Positions 51,791 to 64,000 are shown, counted from the stretch's first letter. The stretch: DNA of 64,000 bases from Procambarus clarkii (GCF_040958095.1 NC_091158.1:40800002-40864001), one strand, 5' to 3'. A program made the numbers and translations. Notes: generated by a model from the letters alone, not told the origin.

Positions 51791-53610
51791 ACTCAGCCTA
51801 AATTGCTGCATAGCCACATCAGGAGAAAAACAACAGTAAAGGAACAGGTTATGAACTTAAGGATAGGGGCAGAAGGACTCACTACTAACGACAAGGAAGT
51901 GTGTGAGGAACTGAATAAGAAATTCCAAAAGGTCTTCCCCCTTAGAGCAAGGAGAAATTCCAGAGATAAGAGAGAAAATAGCTAACCAGGAACCACTGGA
52001 AGAGTTTGAAAATACCAGCGGGGAAGTAAGGAAGTGTTTACTAGAGTTGGATGTGACAAAGGCTATAGGCCTAGATGGAATCTCCCTTTGGATTTTAAAG
52101 GAAGGAGCAGAAGAACTGTGCCTGCCACTCTCCATAGTGTATAACAAATCACTGGCAACAGGGGAACTGCCAGAAATTTTGAAAGCAGCTAACATAGTCC
52201 CGATATACAAGAAAGGGAATAGATGGGAGGCACAGAACTACAGGCCAGTGTCCCTAAGCTGCATACTATGCAAGCTAATGGAGAAGATTGTGCGAAGAAA
52301 GCTAGTGGAACAACTGGAGCGAAAGAACTTTGTAACACAGCATCAACATGGGTTCAGGGATGGCAGGTCCTGCATCACAGGGTTACTTGAATTCTAAGAC
52401 CAGGCAACAAAAATAAGGCAAGAAAGAGAAGGGTGGGCAGACTGTATATTTTTGGATTGCCAGAAAGCCATTGATACAGTACCACACAAGAGGCTTGTGA
52501 AAAAGCTGGAGATGCAGGCTGGAGTGAAAGGGAAGGTACTCCATTGGATAAAGGAGTACCTAAGCAACAGGAGACAACAAGTCAGTGTGAGGGGTTAGGT
52601 CTCAGATTGGAGAAACGTTACAAGTGGAGTCCCGCAGGGGTCAGTCCTTGGACCTATACTGTTTCTGATATATGTAAATGATCTCCCAGGGGTACAGATT
52701 CGATTCTCTCAATGTTTGCTGATGATGCAAAAATTATGAGAAGGATTGAAACAGAGGATGATAGTAGGAGGCTACAAGATGACCTAGACAGACTGAGTGA
52801 ATGGTTCAACAAATGGCTATTGAAGTTCTACCCGAGTAATTGCAAAGTAATGAAACTAGGCAGTAGAAACTGGAGGCCAGACACAGGATACAGAATAGAA
52901 GATGAAGTACTTAATGAAACGGACAGAGAGAAAGATCTAGGAGTTAATATCCCACCAAACCTGTCTCCTGAAGCCCACATAAAAAGAATAACGTCTGCAG
53001 CATATGCGAGGCTGGCTAACATCAGAACAGCGTTTAGGAACCTGTGTAAGGAATCATTCAGAATCTTGTACACCACATATGTAAGGCCAATTCCAAAGTA
53101 TGCGGCTCCTGCATGGAGCCCGTACCTTGTCAAGCACAAGACGAAGCTGGAAAAAGTTAAAAAATATGCCACTAGACTTGTCCCAGAACTAAGAGACATG
53201 AGTTACGAAGAAAGGCTGCGGGAAATGCACCTTACGACACTGGAAGACAGAAAAGAAAGGGGAGACATGATTACAACCTACAAAATCCTCAGAGGAATCG
53301 ACCGGGTAAACAAAGATAAACTGTTCAACACTGGTGGAACGCGAACAAGGCGACACAGGTGGAAACTGAGTACCCACATGAGCCACAGGGACGATAAAAG
53401 GAACTTTCTCAGTGTCAGAGTAGTTAATAGATGGAATGCATTAGGCAGTGATGTGGTGGAGGCTGACTCCATACACAGTTTCAAATGTAGATATGAGAGA
53501 TCAATGTAGATATGGTAGACCTGTACACCAGTTGATTGACAGTTGAGAGACGGGACCAAAGAGTCCAAGCTCAACCCCCACAAGCACAAATAGGTGAGTA
53601 CACATACACT
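51789..53610 (+). pseudogene. CR1-like LINE copy 2, 5'-truncated ORF2
   Basis: Begins at GACTCAGCCTAAATTGC, which corresponds to 49895 of the full-length copy, exactly at the (CA)n. The RT part keeps motif A as IFLDCQKAIDTVPHKRL and motif B as [11 protein letters not shown], then [12 protein letters not shown]. Frames break near 51940 (an extra C run before TTAGAGC), at 52395 (TAC to TAA) and 52596 (GGTTAGG, stop), and around 52690 (short deletion). The C-terminal frame 52712-53509 is open. The 3' end ATAGGTGAGTACACA matches the full copy. Non-functional. Confidence 0.85.
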
Positions 53611-53714
53611 ACACACACATAAGGCTTAAGTAATTTAAAAAAATGTTTTGTCATTGTGTACAAATATAAAATATATTTAATGTTCCAATAACATGTCTAA
53701 AAAAAGGATTTTTT

Positions 53715-53719
<5 letters not shown>
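53611..53719. other. Short AT-rich spacer
   Basis: Nothing recognised. Confidence 0.5.

Positions 53720-53746
<27 letters not shown>
53720..53746. repeat. (TA)n at 5' end of full-length RLE-LINE
   Basis: About 13 TA units. Confidence 0.9.
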
Positions 53747-53749
<3 letters not shown>

Positions 53750-56700
53750 AATATATATTGTGTAGTGGGTGTATACCCACACTTTGTATAGAGGTGGTAT
53801 ATGTATTACCACTCACCTGAGTAGTAAGTGCCACGGCCAGCTGATCACCCCCCCAGCCTCCAACCGCCGCCCACCCTCCAGTCTCCACCCGCCGTCCACC
53901 TTCCCGCCCAGCGCCCGCCCAGCGCCAGCCCAGCGCCCGCCCAGCGCCAGCCCAGCGCCCGCCCATGTCGCAGCTCCCAACAGATAGCCAGGCTTCTCCA
54001 AGCCAAGATGAGCCATCAAACAGGGGTAGACAAGGTAGATGTCAGACGTGTGACCGGGTATGCTATATCCGGTTGAGTGACGATAATGTGCGCAGTCACT
54101 ACCACAACGGAGCCAGGTGTTTGGGTTCTGGGCGCCCTCCCAGGGAGAACACCAATCAACAGCCCACACCGCCCGTAAGGCAAAACACCTCCCAGACCTT
54201 CATTCCCACAGAAAATTTATTAGAAGCTATCAAAGCAACATCGGCCAGAACCTTGCAACACATCCCTAAAGCAGCCCGCCCCCATGCAGCAGCCAAATTA
54301 TCTGCCCTCCTGAGAAAGGTCAACGACTCTCCTGGAACGACCCAAGCATGGCACAACCTCCTAATGTTTGGCAACATATGTCTAGCCACCCCTGCAAGGA
54401 GAGACAAAACCTTAGCTGCCTCAGTCATCAAAGCTATAAATGATTTTCCCAGGGAGGACAACCAGGTGCGCCTTCCCACTCGCGCGAGAAACACCCACGG
54501 CAGGAAGAGCAACAGTGGCATATCCGAGACATCAAAAATCAGAACATCAGTCACCAAGAAAATAGAAGAAGGAAACACTATTGGCGCAATACGAGTCATC
54601 ACCAGTGAGGACTCAATTGCCGACAGAGATGCCGCAACAGCTCAAGCCCTAAGGGAGAAACACCCACCCAGGGCTCCGCGTGAGGACGACATTGTACAAG
54701 TGGGGGCTACCGGAGCAGACCCTCTCTGGGTGGCTGAATCTGTGGTCCATAAAGCAGCCATGTCCTTCCCTACAGGATCAGCAGGTGGGTTCACAGGACT
54801 AAAACCCAACCACCTCAAGCAAATGCTCAACCCTGCACTGGGTGACATTGCAAAGAACCTCTTGGTGGAACTAACCAGATTCACCAACACATGTCTAGCT
54901 GGCAACATACCAGCGTCCATAAGACCTATCTTTTTTGGAGCATCTCTCTGTGCTCTAAAGAAAAAGGATGGAGGGATCAGGCCAATAGCTGTGGGCAATT
55001 CTCTCCGGCGTCTCGTCGCAAAGGCAGCTGCAAGAACAGTTAGTGATGCAGCGGCCAACATGCTGAAGCCAAAACAGCTCGGGTTTGGCATTCCACAAGG
55101 GTGTGAGGCGGCAGCCCATGCAGCTCGAGCCTTCATCGCCAACATCACAGACGAAAAGGCCCTTATCAAGCTAGATTTCAAAAATGCGTTCAATTTGGTG
55201 CGGAGGGATGCTGTACTCCGTGCGGTTCATAGTCATTTCCCTTCCCTCTACCCTTTTGTACATTCATGCTACAGTATGGATCTTAAGCTACTTTTTGGCG
55301 AACATGAAATTGACTCGCGAGAAGGCGTCCAACAGGGTGACCCCCTCGCTCCTCTCCTTTTCTGCTTAGTCATCAAACAAGTCACAGAGGTCCTGTCCAG
55401 CGAGCTTAACATCTGGTTCTTGGATGATGGTACCCTAGCTGGTTCCCAAGACTCCCTCCTGGAGGACATCAGAAAAATCCAGGAGCAAGGTGCAGTTTTA
55501 GGCCTCACCCTGAACCCTTCTAAATGTGAAATAATATGTTCCAACCAGGGCATCGTAGAGAGAATAGAGGGTCTTCTGCCAAATATCCATAAAACTAAAC
55601 CTGAAGACAGCACACTCCTAGGAGCTCCCCTGGGGTTGAAAGCCATCGATGAGGTCCTTGATAAGAAAATCGCCGACCTTAAGAGGATGGATGGGAGGAT
55701 TGAGGATATTGATGCTCATGATGCACTCTACCTCATCACCAGATGTCTGTCCCTCCCCAGGTTAACCTACTTTCTGAGGTGTTCACCATCTTACAGTAGC
55801 CAAAAACTAAGTGAGTATGACCGGTTACTGAAATCAATGCTAGAAAAAGCCCTTAACCTCTCTCTCGATGACCTACAGTGGAAACAAGCCTCTCTTCCCG
55901 TAAGACTTGGGGGCCTCGGAGTTCGAACAGCAACGCAAATCGCTGTTCCAGCCTTCCTGTCCTCCTTATCAGCATCCGACGACCTTGTGAAGGAAATTCT
56001 ACCTGCCCACTTACATCAGCTGGCAGGTGTACATGATCCCAATTTTACACGCTGTGCCACAGAGTGGGCCTCTCGTGCAGGCCAATCACCTCAACCACCA
56101 TCCCCAAAATCCCACAAGCAATCCAGCTGGGATGGTCCCATTGTAGACCAAGTTGCTGCAGAGTGCCTGGGTGCTGCAACAACACAACACGACATTGCTC
56201 GCCTCACAGCAGTAGCAGCACCACATGCAGGGGATTTCCTGTTAGCAACCCCAATGTCGGCAACTGGCACGCGTCTCACACCACACGCCCTCCGAATTGC
56301 TGTGGCCCTCCGCCTTGCTGCCCCAATCCACACCAGATATAGGTGTATTTGCGGCGAGGTGGTGGCTGACAGGTACGGTCACCATGGCCTACTCTGCCAA
56401 AGCACAGGGGGATGGCACTCGAGGCACAGCGAAGTTAACGACATCATCAAGAGGAGCCTCACCACAGCTGGATGCCCAGCTGAAAGAGAGCCCCGTTACC
56501 TAACGCCCCGTAACTCTGATGCTCTTATTGGTCGCCCAGATGGTATCACAGTGAACCCCTGGAAGAATGGCAAGCAGTTGGTATGGGACTACACGTGCGT
56601 ATCAACCCTGGCTAACACCTACATTAACCTCAGTGTTGCACAACCAGGTGGCGCTGCCACCCACAGGGAAGCAGCCAAATCCCGTAAGTATAGAGAACTG

Positions 56701-57146
56701 GATCACCACTACAATTTTGTCCCCATTGCTTCTGAGACGCTCGGCGCCTGGGGTAAAAGTGCTACCAGTTTTTTGAAGGAACTGGGTTCTAGGCTCATTG
56801 AAACAACAAGGGACCCGAGAGCTGCAAGCTTTCTTTTCCAGCGCCTCAGTGTGGCGATACAGAGGGGAAATGCGCACTGCATCCAGGGTTCCTGCCCGCC
56901 ATCTGAGGAGCTGGAGGAACTCGACAACCTATGACAACCATCTTTGTAACCTATATGTAACTCCTTTTTTGTAACAAAGTTCAAATAAAGTAAATATATA
57001 TGTGTACATACAAAAGAATGGGGGTGGTAGGAGAAGATAATATTAGTGTTCAGTGAGAAACCACAAGGTCTCCTCTGAATACTTTTTATTTTCTTCTCCG
57101 AGGCTATGGGTCCCCACATTGGCACCAGAGGTGGTACCCTCACAAA

Positions 57147-57152
<6 letters not shown>
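53747..57152 (+). mobile_element. RLE-LINE copy L0, full length
   Basis: A ~218 bp 5' UTR with two hairpins (53765-53780, arms GTGGGT/ACCCAC; 53794-53812, arms GTGGTA/TACCAC) and a GC-rich ~20 bp tandem (CCCAGCGCCAGCCCAGCGCC type, about 53907-53963), the 989-codon ORF and a ~215 bp 3' UTR with AATAAA at 56984. (TA)n lies at both ends. Confidence 0.9.
53965..56934 (+). CDS. RLE-LINE polyprotein, intact: zinc finger, RT, restriction-like endonuclease
   Basis: 989 codons without a break. N-terminal finger C26-x2-C29-x15-H45-x6-C52. RT: motif [12 protein letters not shown] (D404), motif [14 protein letters not shown] (from G454), motif C FLDD (485-488). FLDD replaces the usual YADD/FADD but keeps both Asp, and L5 shares it. 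C-terminal CICG...HHGLLC (C794-x-C796-x10-H807-x3-C811) precedes RPDGIT (P858, D859) and VWDYTC (D875), the PD-x15-D pattern expected of the R2-type endonuclease. One ORF with finger, RT, CCHC and RLE places it in the R2/R4/NeSL-like group, exact clade uncertain. It would nick target DNA and reverse-transcribe its RNA at the nick. The intact ORF and very similar L2 suggest recent activity. Confidence 0.85.
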   Translation: MSQLPTDSQASPSQDEPSNRGRQGRCQTCDRVCYIRLSDDNVRSHYHNGARCLGSGRPPRENTNQQPTPPVRQNTSQTFIPTENLLEAIKATSARTLQHIPKAARPHAAAKLSALLRKVNDSPGTTQAWHNLLMFGNICLATPARRDKTLAASVIKAINDFPREDNQVRLPTRARNTHGRKSNSGISETSKIRTSVTKKIEEGNTIGAIRVITSEDSIADRDAATAQALREKHPPRAPREDDIVQVGATGADPLWVAESVVHKAAMSFPTGSAGGFTGLKPNHLKQMLNPALGDIAKNLLVELTRFTNTCLAGNIPASIRPIFFGASLCALKKKDGGIRPIAVGNSLRRLVAKAAARTVSDAAANMLKPKQLGFGIPQGCEAAAHAARAFIANITDEKALIKLDFKNAFNLVRRDAVLRAVHSHFPSLYPFVHSCYSMDLKLLFGEHEIDSREGVQQGDPLAPLLFCLVIKQVTEVLSSELNIWFLDDGTLAGSQDSLLEDIRKIQEQGAVLGLTLNPSKCEIICSNQGIVERIEGLLPNIHKTKPEDSTLLGAPLGLKAIDEVLDKKIADLKRMDGRIEDIDAHDALYLITRCLSLPRLTYFLRCSPSYSSQKLSEYDRLLKSMLEKALNLSLDDLQWKQASLPVRLGGLGVRTATQIAVPAFLSSLSASDDLVKEILPAHLHQLAGVHDPNFTRCATEWASRAGQSPQPPSPKSHKQSSWDGPIVDQVAAECLGAATTQHDIARLTAVAAPHAGDFLLATPMSATGTRLTPHALRIAVALRLAAPIHTRYRCICGEVVADRYGHHGLLCQSTGGWHSRHSEVNDIIKRSLTTAGCPAEREPRYLTPRNSDALIGRPDGITVNPWKNGKQLVWDYTCVSTLANTYINLSVAQPGGAATHREAAKSRKYRELDHHYNFVPIASETLGAWGKSATSFLKELGSRLIETTRDPRAASFLFQRLSVAIQRGNAHCIQGSCPPSEELEELDNL

Positions 57153-57239
<87 letters not shown>
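57153..57239. repeat. (TA)n between RLE-LINE L0 and PLE-G
   Basis: About 43 TA units. Confidence 0.95.
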
Positions 57240-57242
<3 letters not shown>

Positions 57243-57575
57243 TAGCAGTCTTACTTGTAAACATATGTTATATATACATATTAATAATTCTAACACGAAT
57301 TTTCTCAATATTTTTTATGTTTCTTTTCACAGTCATTGGTAATTGAAAAATCAATTCTCCAAAATTCATTTTTATTTCTAGTCTGGCACGACACTTGAAC
57401 GCGTTTCGTAATAACTTGTTACATTTTCAAAGACTTTAGTTTACACTCACACAACTATAACCTGTAAACACTAAACAGAGTTTTACTATTCTATCATTTA
57501 AACAGCTTTAATCTTATATGCTCGCATTTGGGTGAGATGATGTTACAACAGTTTTGGATGAAGTGAACAATACTT
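57240..57575 (-). mobile_element. Penelope-like element PLE-G, short minus arm
   Basis: A 3' UTR fragment in minus orientation starting TTGGTAGCAGTCTTACTTG at (TA)n. It belongs to a diverged subfamily. Confidence 0.8.
57381..57434 (-). ncRNA. Hammerhead-ribozyme-like motif (PLE-G left)
   Basis: Core UUGAAAAU, stem GUAA/UUAC, GAAA, helix III CGCG with CGUG, and CC where UC is expected at the cleavage site, so probably inactive. Confidence 0.4.
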
Positions 57576-60101
<2,526 letters not shown>

Positions 60102-60182
<81 letters not shown>

Positions 60183-60193
60183 TATAAAATATA

Positions 60194-60271
<78 letters not shown>

Positions 60272-60275
60272 TATA
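60102..60275. repeat. (TA)n with GTATATA and AAAT interruptions
   Basis: About 170 bp between the SINE pair and the 3' end of RLE-LINE L6. Confidence 0.9.
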
Positions 60276-61921
60276 TTTGATAGTTAGAAGATATACATGG
60301 GTTGATACAAAAATAATAATGCAAAAAGGTGCTTAAAGGTTATGGATCTCTTGAAAAACACAACAATGGGAAACATTGATGAATGTCACAGACGGGTTCG
60401 ATCATTGTTGCAAGTCAAACACTTCTTCGAATTCCTCTGAAGTTGGACTAGTGCCCAAGACGCAACAGGCATTTCCCCTCTGAATCACAACACTGAGGCG
60501 CTGGAACAAGAAACTTTTTGCTCTCTGGTCTTTTGTAGCGCTGATCAATTTGTCCCCCAATTCCTTCAGGAACTTCAATGCACATTTTCCCCACGAACCG
60601 AGGGTCTCCGAGTCGATCGGAACAAAGCTGCAGCAGTGTGCTAGACCTCTGTATTTAATCATTTTCTGCGATTCCCTGAAAGAAGCAGCACCACCGCTTT
60701 CATGTGTGCTGTAGTGGAGGTAGGTACTGGCCAGTGTGGCAGCGCACGTGTAGTCCCATACCACTTGCTTACCATCCTTCCAAGGTAGCAAGGTGACCCC
60801 ATCAGGGCGCTTCTGAGGGTCGTAAGGTCTGAATAAGTGTGGTTCTCTTTGTGCCGGGCAGCGGGCTGTGGCGAGGCTCCTCTTGATGATGTCGTTGACT
60901 TCTTCATGTCTTGCAATTTTACCCTGTGATTTACGACATACCAGACCATGACGACCATATTGGTCTGCCATCGGAGTTCCGCAGATGCACCTATGTTCGG
61001 TGAGGATGGGGGCGGCAAGGCGAAGGGCAACTCCAATGCGGAGAGCGTCATGACTGAGGCGAGTTCCCAGGGCTGCATTGGGCACAGCAAATAAAAAATC
61101 CCCGGCGTGGGGTGCTGTTACCGCTAGGAGGCGGGCTTTGTTTTCAGCATCAGCGTTGTCAATCATTGCTGTGACAGTCTTTTCCATTATGGGGCTATCC
61201 CAGTGGGCCTGCTTGTAGTCTTTTGGGACTTGTGGTCGGGGTTGAGGGTGTGCAATGGTGTCCCATTGTCTGGCTGCTTCGATGAACGTTTGATCATGAG
61301 TTCCCGCTGTCTCTCTCATACTCTCTGGTAGGATCTGCCCTACCAATTCGTTGGCTGCTGTACATGAGGATAAGAATGCTGGAAGTGCTACCTCAGTTGC
61401 CTTTCGTATGCCTATCCCTCCAAATCTCACTGGAAGTGTTGCTTGGTCCCACTGACTGTCATCTAAATCTAGGTTGAGCGCCTTCCTGAATATTGACCTG
61501 AGGAGCTCATCATATTGATGTAGAAGTGGGTTGCTAAAAGTTGGTGCACACCTTAAGAAGTATGTTAGCCTGGGCAAGGTAAGGCACTTTGTGAGAAGGT
61601 AGAGGGCATCGTGGGAGTCCAAGTCCCCAATTCTCTCTTCCATCCTCTTTAGGTCTCTAAACTTTTCGTCAAGGACTGCAGCAATGGCATTGTGGCCCAG
61701 AGGTGTTCCGAGTAGTGTGCTGTCGGTAGGTTTAACGACTGAGGCTTCTGGTAAAACTGATTTCACTGCTCTAATGATTACTTCACTGGATGCAATAATT
61801 TCGCACTTGGAGGGGTTAAGAACGAGACCCATGGACTCCCCCCCGTGTCTTCACCAGCTGTAGGTCTTCTAGCAGTCTAGCAGGGAATCTTAGCAGGGAA
61901 TCTAGCAGGGAATCTAGCAGG

Positions 61922-61924
<3 letters not shown>
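60276..61924 (-). mobile_element. RLE-LINE copy L6, divergent subfamily, 5'-truncated
   Basis: Minus copy. The 3' end is near 60276; the 5' side ends in four short direct repeats of CTAGCAGGGAAT type (about 61872-61924) before (TA)n. The 3' UTR is unrelated in sequence to that of L0. Confidence 0.8.
60402..61832 (-). CDS. RLE-LINE L6 polyprotein, C-terminal part
   Basis: 476 codons, open to the natural stop, beginning after RT motif C ([20 protein letters not shown]). It keeps the linker, the zinc motif CICGTPMADQYGRHGLVC, KRPDGVTLLPWKDG and VVWDYTCAATLAS, and the full C-terminal tail (SVVIQRGNACCVLGTSPTSE) that L2 and L5 have lost. The protein is similar to L0 but clearly diverged, so it is a second subfamily. 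Just upstream (61832-61870) the frame breaks at a CCCCCC run and the copy ends. The endonuclease domain looks intact; the element as a whole is not. Confidence 0.8.
   Translation of the reverse strand: MGLVLNPSKCEIIASSEVIIRAVKSVLPEASVVKPTDSTLLGTPLGHNAIAAVLDEKFRDLKRMEERIGDLDSHDALYLLTKCLTLPRLTYFLRCAPTFSNPLLHQYDELLRSIFRKALNLDLDDSQWDQATLPVRFGGIGIRKATEVALPAFLSSCTAANELVGQILPESMRETAGTHDQTFIEAARQWDTIAHPQPRPQVPKDYKQAHWDSPIMEKTVTAMIDNADAENKARLLAVTAPHAGDFLFAVPNAALGTRLSHDALRIGVALRLAAPILTEHRCICGTPMADQYGRHGLVCRKSQGKIARHEEVNDIIKRSLATARCPAQREPHLFRPYDPQKRPDGVTLLPWKDGKQVVWDYTCAATLASTYLHYSTHESGGAASFRESQKMIKYRGLAHCCSFVPIDSETLGSWGKCALKFLKELGDKLISATKDQRAKSFLFQRLSVVIQRGNACCVLGTSPTSEEFEEVFDLQQ

Positions 61925-61964
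<40 letters not shown>
61925..61964. repeat. (TA)n between RLE-LINE fragments L6 and L7
   Basis: About 20 TA units. Confidence 0.95.
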
Positions 61965-61965
<1 letters not shown>

Positions 61966-62320
61966 CTATATTTAGTATATACTACTCTATTTTTACTTTT
62001 GCTGTTTTTACGTGTTACTCTCCACCTGGGAAGGAGAGGGTGCACTCAGCGGGCAGCCAGGCGTCATCACATCTAGGCATGGCACATGTCGCACCTGACA
62101 CACAGCCTCTTTCCAGCCAAGAAGATGACCACCCAAGAGGAAACTGTCAGGTGTGTGACAGACGGTCTCGTCTCAATTCAAATGGAACTGTCCGCTATCA
62201 TTCTGTCAATTCAGGTGGTTGTCTAGGGTCTAGGCGCCTGCCCCGGGGCAGTGACGATGGACAACACACACTGCCCCGGGGCAGTGACGATGGACAACAC
62301 ACACAGCAGCAGCAATGATT
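61965..62320 (+). pseudogene. RLE-LINE fragment L7, 5' end of the divergent subfamily
   Basis: From Met at 62079 it reads MAHVAPDTQPLSSQ, then NCQVCDRRSRL...VRYHSVNSGGC, the same finger type as residues 26-52 of L0, followed by LGSRRLPRGSDDGQHT. The last ten or so residues are duplicated (RGSDDGQHT twice), then CAG repeats and a stop at 62316-62318. It lies head-to-head with L6 and probably belongs to the same subfamily. Confidence 0.65.
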
Positions 62321-64000
62321 TGAATCCCGTAGCCTGAGTTCAACGCCTTATTCTCTTTGCTTAATATTTCCATTATAGTTGATGCCGGCCTTAGAGCGGG
62401 CAAGTCTTGAACTCTGTGATAATGAACAGGTAAATTTTTTAAAATATATATGTAATAATAACAATACTACGATTTTAGCCTGATAAAGTCTTCAGTTCAC
62501 TAACTCATTTAATTTAAATTAATTTAATTTAAGATGTGATAGCATATTAGAGTCTTCAGTCCACTGTTGCTGTTTGACTGACTGGCTGACTGCCTTTACT
62601 GAGTTACTGAATGATGGTAAAAGCTATTTCATCAAGTCGCAAAAAATTAAGACTGGTAGACACCTTTTAAGATGTAAAATGTTTCCCCTCATTCAGTAAA
62701 ATGCTTAGAATGAGCTACAGCGCTAAATGGTTGAAGGTCTGATGGGGTCCTTATTCTCTAACTCACTTAACCCCGAGCTAACTATTTCACTATCGACTCA
62801 TCCGGTCTTATTCTCATCGGTTACTGTTTACATGTGGATAATGTTGGTCTTAGAGTCAGCTTTGAACTCAGTGATAATGAAAAAGTCAATTTAAAATATA
62901 ATAATAATAATAGTAACAAGACTAAGATTTTCCACATTAGTCTTATATGTTTACTTTGCTAACAGCGCATGCTTGGAATTTGTATGTAGAGAACATTGCT
63001 CACCTAAGGGAGCGAGAATGAATTGCGCGTTTGAGGTATAGCGGTGGTTAGACCGCGGTGTGTTTGCCGACCTCGTCCATCTCACTACACCTCAAACCAG
63101 CACCCCAGATGAGTGTAATCGAAGATCCAGGGATTGATCTTTCGGGCTTTAGCCATTTCGAACAAACTTTCAGGGATTAGCCATTTCGAACAAACGAACA
63201 TTTCCAGTTTTATTTATATAGATTTATTATTCTGTATAGCGAGAAATGCGTGTAAGCTGATAACTTGTGGGTGTCAAGTGACTGGTAAGTGTGAGGGGGA
63301 GGGAGCGGGTATGGTGGGCGGTATGGCCTCATTTAGCCCCAGTTATGTGACAAACTTTACAGAGCCGAGCCGCCTCCGAAGGCTCGCTCCCCACCCAAAA
63401 TGTTTCCGTCATTCAGTGAACGGCTACCTACTGACTTTGATTGAGTTTACTGAGTGATGCTGGCACTGATTTGATTTGATAGACAAAAAATGAAGACTGG
63501 TAGATATCTTTTAAGATGTAAAAATGTTTCCCTCATTAAGTAAACGCTTACCTACTGTCTTTGACAGAGTTTACTGAGTGATGCTAAATGCGGGGCAGTA
63601 GTTTGATTAGATAGAAGAAAATTGAAGACTGGTAAGCTATGAGGCTCGTTACTCAGAGTGAAAGCAAAATTAGAAGATCTATACCTCAGGCTATAGTCGT
63701 TATTTGTTGGGAATATAGAGACATGCGTGTAAGCCCCCCCTCAACATCGGAGGGGAAGATGTAAACAGACCTGAGTGCTAGATTTGGGAGGGGGGGGGGG
63801 GGGAATTGGGGGGGGGGACCTTCTGGGTATGGTGTGTGGTAACGTGTCATTTAGTTCAGTTATTTGTCAAACTCCCACAAGAGGCTACCCGACGCCCCGA
63901 AGCATTCCTCCTCGGCCAAATTATATATAAAGGGTTTACGCCTTTAACTGTTTATCGTCTGGTGAAAGACATACAAGACCACAGGCTGATACATCCCCAC
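62321..64000. repeat. Old tandem duplications in AT-rich DNA
   Basis: GACTGGTAGACACCTTTTAA at 62651 recurs at ~63495 (with changes) and partly at ~63626; TTACTGAGT(T/G)A(C/T)TGAATGATG-like segments precede each. A second pair is CTTAGAG...CTTTGAACTC...GTGATAATGAA at ~62390 and ~62845. No gene recognised. Poly-G runs lie near 63790-63817. Confidence 0.5.

Overview
This window is eukaryotic, very probably from a decapod crustacean. The pointers are arthropod-type TTAGG telomere motifs carried inside mobile elements, about thirty long (TA)n arrays, Penelope-like elements, several LINE clades with tRNA-derived SINEs, intron-like spacers and no bacterial gene organisation. Nearly everything recognisable is repeat. 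No complete host gene is visible. Three plus-strand blocks (5927-6168, 10892-11000, 34299-34543) have acceptor and donor consensus and compatible reading phases, and may be exons of one unidentified host gene whose introns hold most of the repeats.

Layout. 1-1534: tRNA-like SINE and three copies of a palindromic MITE with TTAGG motifs, all in (TA)n. 1535-5926: largely unique DNA with an old ~130 bp degenerate tandem array. 5927-11000: candidate exons A and B, fragments of a LINE with a restriction-like endonuclease (called RLE-LINE here), one MITE and a LINE 3' fragment with a 16 bp target duplication. 10981-14096: a 33/34 bp minisatellite in which each unit repeats an exon end plus a GTGAGT splice donor. 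14830-20633: two head-to-head Penelope-like elements (PLE-A, PLE-B) with MITEs 5 and 6 between them; MITEs 7 and 8 follow. 23649-23798: a hairpin made of another PLE-like terminus. 24509-30617: a dead I-clade-like LINE (gag-like ORF1, EN, RT, RNase H) interrupted by two SINEs. 31136-33517: PLE-C, an RLE-LINE 3' UTR, a SINE and a truncated CR1-like LINE. 34299-36667: candidate exon C followed at once by 35 bp and 24 bp minisatellites. 37334-42747: PLE-D, E and F and a 2.5 kb RLE-LINE. 43585-46764: a 42 bp minisatellite that stays open for 1,059 codons. 47422-53610: a full-length two-ORF CR1-like LINE and a truncated copy, both in (CA)n. 53747-57152: a full-length RLE-LINE with an intact 989-codon ORF. 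57240-62320: PLE-G, inverted SINE composites and a divergent RLE-LINE subfamily. 62321-64000: old tandem duplications.

The main pattern is that element families sort by dinucleotide repeat. The RLE-LINE, the PLEs and the MITE have their ends in (TA)n; the CR1-like LINE has its ends in (CA)n/(TG)n. PLE ends carry a conserved hammerhead-ribozyme-like fold with an altered core. SINE tails match the CR1-like LINE 3' end, which suggests they use its machinery. All family assignments come from reading motifs by eye; no database search was possible.
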